Shown piece after piece: positions 58,975-64,000 of a DNA stretch of 64,000 nt (positions are counted from its first letter, which is position 1; every line of letters begins with the position of its first letter). The DNA lies in contig DHDP01000002.1 in NCBI GenBank assembly GCA_002399405.1, forward strand, positions 328,229 through 392,228, given 5' to 3'. The notes beneath the pieces are model-generated. The model was not told where the DNA came from and ran no database searches. It saw only the letters and a list, made by a program, of their open reading frames with translations. The DNA is from Treponema sp. UBA4873 (lineage in GTDB: Bacteria > Spirochaetota > Spirochaetia > Treponematales > Treponemataceae). The position numbers were made by a program, and so were the translations under genes.

Positions 58975-59888
58975 CAGACTTTCTCCACCTGGTTTTTGCC
59001 GAGAAGTCCCGACGGTTTGAAAAGCAGCACCAGAATCAGAACGATGAACGCGAATGCGTCGCGGTAACCGGTAAGTCCGGGCAGGAACGCGATAATCATG
59101 ATTTCAAGAAAACCGAGCAGAAATCCGCCGAGAACCGCGCCGCCGATGTTTCCGATGCCGCCGAGGACGGCCGCTATGAAGCATTTGAGGCCGGGCATTA
59201 TTCCCATCGTCGGATTGAGCTGCGGATATTTGAGCGCCCACAAAATGCCGCCGATTGCAGCCATAAGAGAGCCGATTCCGAACGTAAACGAGATTGTCCT
59301 GTCCACGTCGATGGCCTGGAGCCGGGCTGCGTCGAGGTCTGTGGAAACAGCGCGCATCGCCATACCCGTTTTTGTTTTATTTACAATCCACAGAAGAATA
59401 ACAAGCATGAGTGCGGTGACGATCGGGATAATCACGCTGATTGTGACGACAGTGACGACTTTTGCCGGGTCGCTTGTGCTGCCGAACTTAAGCAGTTTGT
59501 TGAAAAACGCCGGGATCGGGAAACCCTTCTGGCGTCCGCCGAAGATCACCGTCGCAAGATTTTCAATAAGGAACGAAGCACCGATGGCACTGATCATTAC
59601 GGAAATTTTCGGCGAGTCGCGGAGCGGCCGGTAAGCGACTCGTTCCAGCCCGATGCCGAGCATTGCCGTGATTGCGATTGCGACTATGAACGCGGCCCAC
59701 CACGGCAGAAAAAACGTGGTGATGAGATAGAAAGCAAAATATCCGCCGAGCATAAAGATGTCGCCGTGGGCGAAGTTTATAAGCCGGAGAATCCCGTAGA
59801 CCATCGTGTAACCGATGGCGATGAGTGCATAAAGGCTGCCGAGAGAGATGGCGTTCACCATATGCTGCAGAAACAGTGCTAAGGTCAT
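58974..59888 (-). CDS. livH: Branched-chain amino acid ABC importer permease LivH
   Basis: A 304-residue permease. Family features are GSLYALIAIGYTMVYGILRL with INFAHGDIFMLGGY, ERVAYRPLRDSPK, GMAMRAVSTDLDAARLQAID, and GFLLGFLEIMI near the end. It pairs with LivM. The gap to livJ (135 nt) has a hairpin, which may lower expression of the membrane genes relative to the receptor. Confidence 0.95.
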   Translation of the reverse strand: MTLALFLQHMVNAISLGSLYALIAIGYTMVYGILRLINFAHGDIFMLGGYFAFYLITTFFLPWWAAFIVAIAITAMLGIGLERVAYRPLRDSPKISVMISAIGASFLIENLATVIFGGRQKGFPIPAFFNKLLKFGSTSDPAKVVTVVTISVIIPIVTALMLVILLWIVNKTKTGMAMRAVSTDLDAARLQAIDVDRTISFTFGIGSLMAAIGGILWALKYPQLNPTMGIMPGLKCFIAAVLGGIGNIGGAVLGGFLLGFLEIMIIAFLPGLTGYRDAFAFIVLILVLLFKPSGLLGKNQVEKV

Positions 59889-59951
59889 ATTCAGACTTCC
59901 AGATAATAGGATGTATACATTTTATATCGGCAATACGGTAAAACGCAAGGA

Positions 59952-59990
59952 GCGGACCGTCCCGAATGTTTTACATACGGAACGGTCCGC
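59952..59990 (-). terminator. Hairpin between livJ and livH
   Basis: GCGGACCGT (59952–59960) pairs with ACGGTCCGC (59982–59990). It lies between the receptor gene and the permease genes, where partial termination often keeps receptor levels high. Confidence 0.5.
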
Positions 59991-60023
59991 CGGATTTTTC
60001 CGCCGATACCGTGTTGCAATACG

Positions 60024-61190
60024 TTACGGATTAACGGTTGTGAGGTAAGTAAACTTGCCGTCTTTTACTGTTTTGATAAAGGCACTCTTTGTCGCATCGC
60101 CGTTTTCGTCGAGCGTGACGTTGCCGGCAACACCTTCGAAGTCTTTTGTCACGGCGAGCGCGTCGCGGATTTTTGTCGTGTCGAGAGAGTTCGCGCGCGT
60201 CATAGCGTCGAGCGCGAGACGGTAGCCGTCGAATCCGAGCGCCGTAACGGCTGCCGGTTCCTTTTTGTACTCTTCATCGTATTTCGTAAGGAATGTCTTT
60301 GCAAGCTCCGACGTTGCGCCGGCGGCATCGAAGAATGTCGAGAATACGCATCCTTCAACAGCGTCCTTGCCCACATCGATGAGTTCCGGCGTTTCCCATG
60401 TGTCGCCGCCGAGGAACTTCGCAGTAATGCCGAGTTCACGCGCCTGTTTCATGATAAGCGCGCTTTCCGTATAGTTGCCGGGCGCGAAGATAACGTCCGG
60501 GTTCTTCGATTTGATCGTCGTAAGCTGAGCCGTGAAATCCTGATCGCCGGTGTTATAGTTGAGTTCCGCAAGAATGCAGTTGTCGTTGCCGGTAAGCGCT
60601 TTGAACTGATCGGCGAAGAATTTTGCAAGGCCGACTGAATAATCGTTTGAAATTTCGCGGATAAGAACGGCCGTTTTTGCTCCGAGATTCTGGCTGGCGT
60701 ATTTCGCCATGACAGTTCCCTGGAACGGGTCGATGAAGCAGACTCGGAAGTAATACGGATTGCCCTGTGTGACGAGCGGGTTTGTGCACGACAGACCGAT
60801 TGCCGGAACTTTTCCGTCCTGAACGATCGGGCCTGCAGCGATTGAATATCCCGAACCCCATGAGCCGAGAATGACTTTTACCTTTTCCTTGTCGACAAGA
60901 CGCTGCGCAGCGTTCGCCGCTTCGACTTTGTCGGATTTATTGTCGACGATGACGAGTTCCACTTTGTACTCTTTACCGTCGACAGTAACTGTCGGATACA
61001 GTTCGTTCGCAAGCTTGATACCCTCGATTTCGAGAGCACCGCCCGCAGCGTTGGCACCTGTCATCGGTTCGAACACGCCGATTTTAATTGTGTCGGAAGA
61101 TGCAGCATCTTTTTTACTGCAAGCCATGAACAGACTGCTGAATGCAAGAGCAGTCATACCGAAAAGAGCAATTTTTGCAACTTTCTTCAT
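60024..61190 (-). CDS. livJ: Branched-chain amino acid-binding lipoprotein LivJ/LivK-type
   Basis: A 388-residue receptor of the Peripla_BP_6 family. The signal peptide has lipobox SLFMAC (Cys24). Mature protein begins IKIGVFEPMTGANAAGGALE; later GSWGSGYSIAAGPIVQD, DVIFAPGNYTESALIMKQAR and FDGYRLALDAMTRA are typical. It collects branched-chain or similar amino acids for LivHMGF. GGAGG lies about 9 nt before the ATG. Its leader carries a good promoter and a terminator-like hairpin next to the ribosome site (see separate entries), suggesting control of expression. Confidence 0.93.
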   Translation of the reverse strand: MKKVAKIALFGMTALAFSSLFMACSKKDAASSDTIKIGVFEPMTGANAAGGALEIEGIKLANELYPTVTVDGKEYKVELVIVDNKSDKVEAANAAQRLVDKEKVKVILGSWGSGYSIAAGPIVQDGKVPAIGLSCTNPLVTQGNPYYFRVCFIDPFQGTVMAKYASQNLGAKTAVLIREISNDYSVGLAKFFADQFKALTGNDNCILAELNYNTGDQDFTAQLTTIKSKNPDVIFAPGNYTESALIMKQARELGITAKFLGGDTWETPELIDVGKDAVEGCVFSTFFDAAGATSELAKTFLTKYDEEYKKEPAAVTALGFDGYRLALDAMTRANSLDTTKIRDALAVTKDFEGVAGNVTLDENGDATKSAFIKTVKDGKFTYLTTVNP

Positions 61191-61223
61191 TATATAGTTT
61201 CCTCCGGAATCGATATAACAAAA

Positions 61224-61258
61224 ACGCCGGAATTCGTACAGCTTACAAATTCCGGCGT
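61224..61258 (-). promoter_or_regulatory. Terminator-like hairpin in the livJ leader
   Basis: On the minus strand ACGCCGGAATT pairs perfectly with AATTCCGGCGT and is followed by TTTTTG, the form of an intrinsic terminator, between the livJ promoter and ribosome site. The left arm could instead pair with ATTCCGG just before the GGAGG site (61202–61210), which would hide it. Either is consistent with attenuation or translational control. Confidence 0.5.
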
Positions 61259-61275
61259 CATTGTCGTAATTGTGT

Positions 61276-61303
61276 ATTATAGTGAAATTTATAATTCATG
61301 CAA
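61276..61303 (-). promoter_or_regulatory. Candidate livJ promoter
   Basis: On the minus strand TTGCAT (61298–61303) and TATAAT (61276–61281), 16 nt apart. The leader to the ATG is about 80 nt. Confidence 0.6.
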
Positions 61304-61340
61304 GTGTGAAAAAAGTGTGATACACTGAAGCGGGGGAATT

Positions 61341-63038
61341 ATGCAGAAAACAAAACTTGTATGTAAAATAGTGGCAGCGTTTATTTTTCTTTCAGCGGCG
61401 GCAATTCTTCCGGCTGAGGAAAATCGTATGGGTACGCCGTTTTCACAGGGTGTAAACATGACGACATGGTTTGAACTCTGGTCGCCCGGACAGGGAAATC
61501 TTAATTATTATAATAAAACCGATATTGAGAACGTAAAATCGCTCGGCGCGGACGTAATCCGCCTGCCTGTTCATTTCGACAATCTTTCGTCCGGCGCTCC
61601 CGATTATAAAATCAACGCGCTCACGCTGGAATACCTTGATAAAGTCGCCGATTGGTGCGAAGAACTGCATATGTATCTCGTAATCGACAACCATTCGTTC
61701 AACAGCGGAACATATCCTTCCGCGGGTGCCGTGGACAAAAGTCTGCAGAAAATATGGCCGCAGATTGCATCGCGTTATAAAAACCGCAGCAGTTTTATTA
61801 TTTACGAAATTCTCAACGAACCGAATCATATTGATAATGCCGTCTGGAACAGGATTCAGGAAAAGGCGCTGAAAACAATCCGTGCATACGATAAAACGCA
61901 TACAGTCGTCGTAACGGGTGCGGACTGGGGAAGCATCCGTGCGCTTGAAAAAATACAGCTGTACGACGACGCAAACCTTATTTATACGTTCCACTGGTAT
62001 TCACCGTTTGTTTTTACTCATCAGGGAGCGTCGTGGGCAAACAAAGAGGAAGAAGCGCTTTCCGCCATTCCCTTCCCGTACGATGAGAAACGCATGCCGC
62101 CGGTGCCGAAAGAGATCAAAGGTACGTGGATGGAAAACGAACTGAAATCGAAATATCCCGCGGACGGTACGGAAAAAGCGATGCGGGACGAACTTACGAT
62201 TGCGTACAATTTCAGCAGGAAAAACAACGTGCCTGTCTGGTGCGGCGAAATGGGAACCTACGACCTCAGGTCACAGCCGGAAGACCGTGTGCGCTGGTAT
62301 AAAACGGCGGGAGCGCTGCTTCGTGAGATGGACATTCCGTTTACCGTATGGGGATACGGCGGAAGTTTCGGGCTATTCAAAAAGAACACCCGCGAAGTGT
62401 ATCCGTACGATCTTAATGCTGAGGTTCTTGAGGGACTGGGATTCAACGTTCCTGCGGAAGCCGGATCGTCTGCTCCCGTAACCGATACGCAGATAAAGCT
62501 GCCTTACGTGATATTCGACGATCTCCCGCAGGGAAGGACGGAGATCACTGTCTGGGAAGGAAAAGGAGGAACAAAGCCTGTTCTTTTGGCCAGCGGTGAA
62601 TCTCCCGCCGAAGGAATGTACTGCATCCGCTGGGGAAACTGCAGCCAGTACGGGAGCGTGAATTTCAATTTCGGCGGTCCAGAGGATTTCTCCGCGGCAC
62701 TGGCGGCTGACGCACACGTTTCGTTCAGCGTACGTTCGTCGAATCCGAATCAGATTTTCGAAGTCCGTTTTATGAATGAGGACACCCCGGAGTCAAAACC
62801 GTGGCGCATGACTTATATAGTGAGTTCAAAGGATTTTCCGGCCGACGGCAAGTGGCATACAGTTACGATTCCGCTTTCTTCGATGAAAGAAACAGGAGCC
62901 TGGTCGAACGACACACAGACATGGTACGACGCGGAAGGCCTGTTCGACTGGCACGGCGTGCGTACGATTCAGTTTTCGGCTGAGCAGGGCGATATTCCGG
63001 GGGATTTATTTATTGACGACATTAAGATTGCTGAATAA
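61341..63038 (+). CDS. Secreted GH5 endoglucanase with C-terminal carbohydrate-binding-like domain
   Basis: A 565-residue secreted enzyme. A signal peptide covers about 1–25 (IVAAFIFLSAAAILPAEEN). The GH5 catalytic barrel spans about 30–385, with acid/base Glu160 in IIYEILNEPNHID and nucleophile Glu303 in PVWCGEMGTYDLR; VTGADWGSIRAL and FHWYSPFVFTHQGA are further family segments. A linker of about 10 residues leads to a C-terminal beta-sandwich (about 388–565, LPYVIFDDLPQGRTE to GDLFIDDIKIAE) that resembles carbohydrate-binding modules. It would cut cellulose or mixed glucan outside the cell. Start has GGGGG close upstream. Not linked in operon to the importers on the left. Confidence 0.92.
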   Translation: MQKTKLVCKIVAAFIFLSAAAILPAEENRMGTPFSQGVNMTTWFELWSPGQGNLNYYNKTDIENVKSLGADVIRLPVHFDNLSSGAPDYKINALTLEYLDKVADWCEELHMYLVIDNHSFNSGTYPSAGAVDKSLQKIWPQIASRYKNRSSFIIYEILNEPNHIDNAVWNRIQEKALKTIRAYDKTHTVVVTGADWGSIRALEKIQLYDDANLIYTFHWYSPFVFTHQGASWANKEEEALSAIPFPYDEKRMPPVPKEIKGTWMENELKSKYPADGTEKAMRDELTIAYNFSRKNNVPVWCGEMGTYDLRSQPEDRVRWYKTAGALLREMDIPFTVWGYGGSFGLFKKNTREVYPYDLNAEVLEGLGFNVPAEAGSSAPVTDTQIKLPYVIFDDLPQGRTEITVWEGKGGTKPVLLASGESPAEGMYCIRWGNCSQYGSVNFNFGGPEDFSAALAADAHVSFSVRSSNPNQIFEVRFMNEDTPESKPWRMTYIVSSKDFPADGKWHTVTIPLSSMKETGAWSNDTQTWYDAEGLFDWHGVRTIQFSAEQGDIPGDLFIDDIKIAE

Positions 63039-63083
63039 ACACACAGTGAAAGCATTTTGAATAGACTTTATGAATTCATGCGG

Positions 63084-63740
63084 TTACAGCTTTGCAATCT
63101 CGTCTTCAGAAAGTCCGGTATACTGCGCAATTTTTGAAGCAGACAGTCCGTCGTTCTTCATAGCGAGTGCAGTTGCAAGCGCTGTTTCACGGCCCCCTTC
63201 AATTCGTCCCTCTGCGCGGCCCTCCTCCTTGGCGTCATATTTCTCCTGCGCCCTGTCGTGCAGCCACATGTCGTGCCGCAGCTGCGCCTCCCGGAGCCGC
63301 TGCGTCTTTATGAATTTCTCATATTCCTTCTTTGCCTTTTTTATGCAACTGTCCGTATCCGCATACTTCTCCATAAAATCCTCCGCTGCTCCTTCCCTGA
63401 AAAACCGGAGCCATCCGAATAATTCCGGTGTCAGCTTCCGCTGCTTCCCGTTCCCGTTTACAGTATACAGCGCATCCGCGTTATTTGCAAAACGGTCGAG
63501 TTCAAGTATATGACAGACAACGGGATCTCCGCCGGGATAAAACGGCATGTCATGATCGTCGTAATGCACACTCTCCGAAACATGATGCATTTTTTCCTGA
63601 GGTTTCACCGCCTGTCCGAAACCGAAGATATGTCCCCTCAGCAGTCCGATCACGGTACAGTGCTTAAGTTCAGTATACCGCTGGGAATCACCGAGTTGCT
63701 CCGAGTACATCCTTGTGCCGTAGTACGCAAGCCGTTCCAT
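63084..63740 (-). pseudogene. Rpn-type PD-(D/E)XK nuclease/transposase, N-terminally truncated
   Basis: A 218-residue remnant of the Rpn (PDDEXK_2 transposase-like) family. It begins with LAYYGTRMYSEQLGDSQRY, which in full-length proteins lies about 100 residues in, and keeps the C-terminal coiled region and the usual end (GRIEGGRETALATALAMKND; GLSASKIAQYTGLSEDEIAK). The catalytic N-terminal part is missing. Yet AAGGAG sits 7 nt before the ATG at 63740, so a short protein might still be made. An inverted repeat and tandem repeats lie upstream, suggesting rearrangement. Confidence 0.7.
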
Positions 63741-63852
63741 ACTGAAGCTCCTTATACAGTAATAATTCGCTTCAAATGTTCATTTTCGGAGCAGTTTCAT
63801 AAAAAAAACGCAGAAAAAGAGCTGATTCGGACAAACGGACTGGTCGGACACA

Positions 63853-63898
63853 CATATGGGAACCTCTAAAAACTGAAGTTTTCAGAGGTTCCCATATG
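63853..63898. repeat. 15-bp inverted repeat
   Basis: CATATGGGAACCTCT (63853–63867) and its exact reverse complement (63884–63898) enclose a 16-nt centre that is itself nearly symmetrical. Hairpin or the end of a small repeated element; only one copy is in the window. Confidence 0.65.
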
Positions 63899-63917
63899 AA
63901 CTTGTCAGCTCCGTGCA

Positions 63918-64000
63918 CATGTGCATGTTTGCCCCTCACACATGTCCATGTTTGCCTCTCACACATGTCCATGTTTGCCCCTCACACATGTCCATGTTTG
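63918..64000. repeat. 23-bp tandem repeats (about 3.5 copies, cut by window end)
   Basis: The unit CATGTTTGCCCCTCACACATG plus TC repeats head to tail with one or two changes (CCTCTC in one copy, GTGCATG at the first). As the unit is not a multiple of three it is not a coding repeat. No spacers, so it is not CRISPR. Confidence 0.8.

Noticed and set aside
63918..64000. CRISPR array at the window end
   Set aside because: Units of 23 bp follow each other directly with no spacers and no cas gene is near.
1..64000. tRNA or rRNA genes
   Set aside because: No T-loop/anticodon patterns or rRNA signatures were noticed on either strand by eye; a covariance-model scan was not possible.

Overview
The window looks like the replication-origin region of a spirochaete close to Treponema, with roughly half G+C. 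This is inferred from gene content: the order yidC–yidD–rnpA–rpmH–(DUF721)–recF–dnaN–dnaA against divergent gyrB–gyrA, an alanine at the quinolone-target position of GyrA, a BMP/PnrA-type nucleoside transporter, a secreted cyclophilin–FKBP fusion and a pyruvate,phosphate dikinase. No species is assigned. No tRNA, rRNA, CRISPR array or complete insertion sequence was found.

Left part (1–23.7 kb) is accessory carbon metabolism. After the tail of a LacI-type regulator comes a xylan/arabinan set read on the minus strand: a YesM/YesN-type sensor kinase and AraC-type response regulator, a GH39 beta-xylosidase, an esterase and a binding-protein-dependent sugar importer (one lipoprotein, two permeases). 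Then follow an amino acid racemase, a LysR regulator divergent from a YeiH-type transporter, and the two subunits of an iron-sulphur L-serine dehydratase. A second polysaccharide set holds a GH43 lipoprotein, a GH2 enzyme, a second importer and an ArsR-like regulator, flanked by an SDR dehydrogenase and an EamA exporter. Neither importer has its own ATPase, so both probably share one encoded elsewhere.

Middle part (23.7–36.6 kb): HD phosphohydrolase, queH, a DUF4143 ATPase behind a perfect 32-bp palindrome, an ArgA-like synthase, xpt and a four-gene nucleoside ABC importer (purine salvage), an HU-like/DUF4469 protein preceded by a coupled upstream ORF, the dual immunophilin lipoprotein and an exported protein of unknown role.

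Origin core (36.6–52.2 kb): jag, yidC, yidD, rnpA, rpmH, a DUF721/DciA-like gene, recF, dnaN and dnaA on the minus strand; gyrB, gyrA and a UvrD/PcrA helicase on the plus strand. The dnaA–dnaN gap carries a Bacillus-like basal unwinding layout: six TAG/TAA trinucleotides, a GC block and a cluster of DnaA boxes. Downstream of gyrA, about 1 kb without a credible protein gene holds five perfect 16-bp parS sites, a second DnaA-box cluster and a possible small RNA. This non-coding segment is the most notable part of the window.

Right part (52.2–64 kb): a small membrane protein, an AAC(3)-family acetyltransferase, PPDK with a histone-H1-like Lys/Ala tail, a complete branched-chain amino acid importer (livJ–H–M–G–F) with an apparent attenuator or RBS switch in the livJ leader, a secreted GH5 glucanase, and a truncated Rpn-type nuclease beside an inverted repeat and 23-bp tandem repeats.
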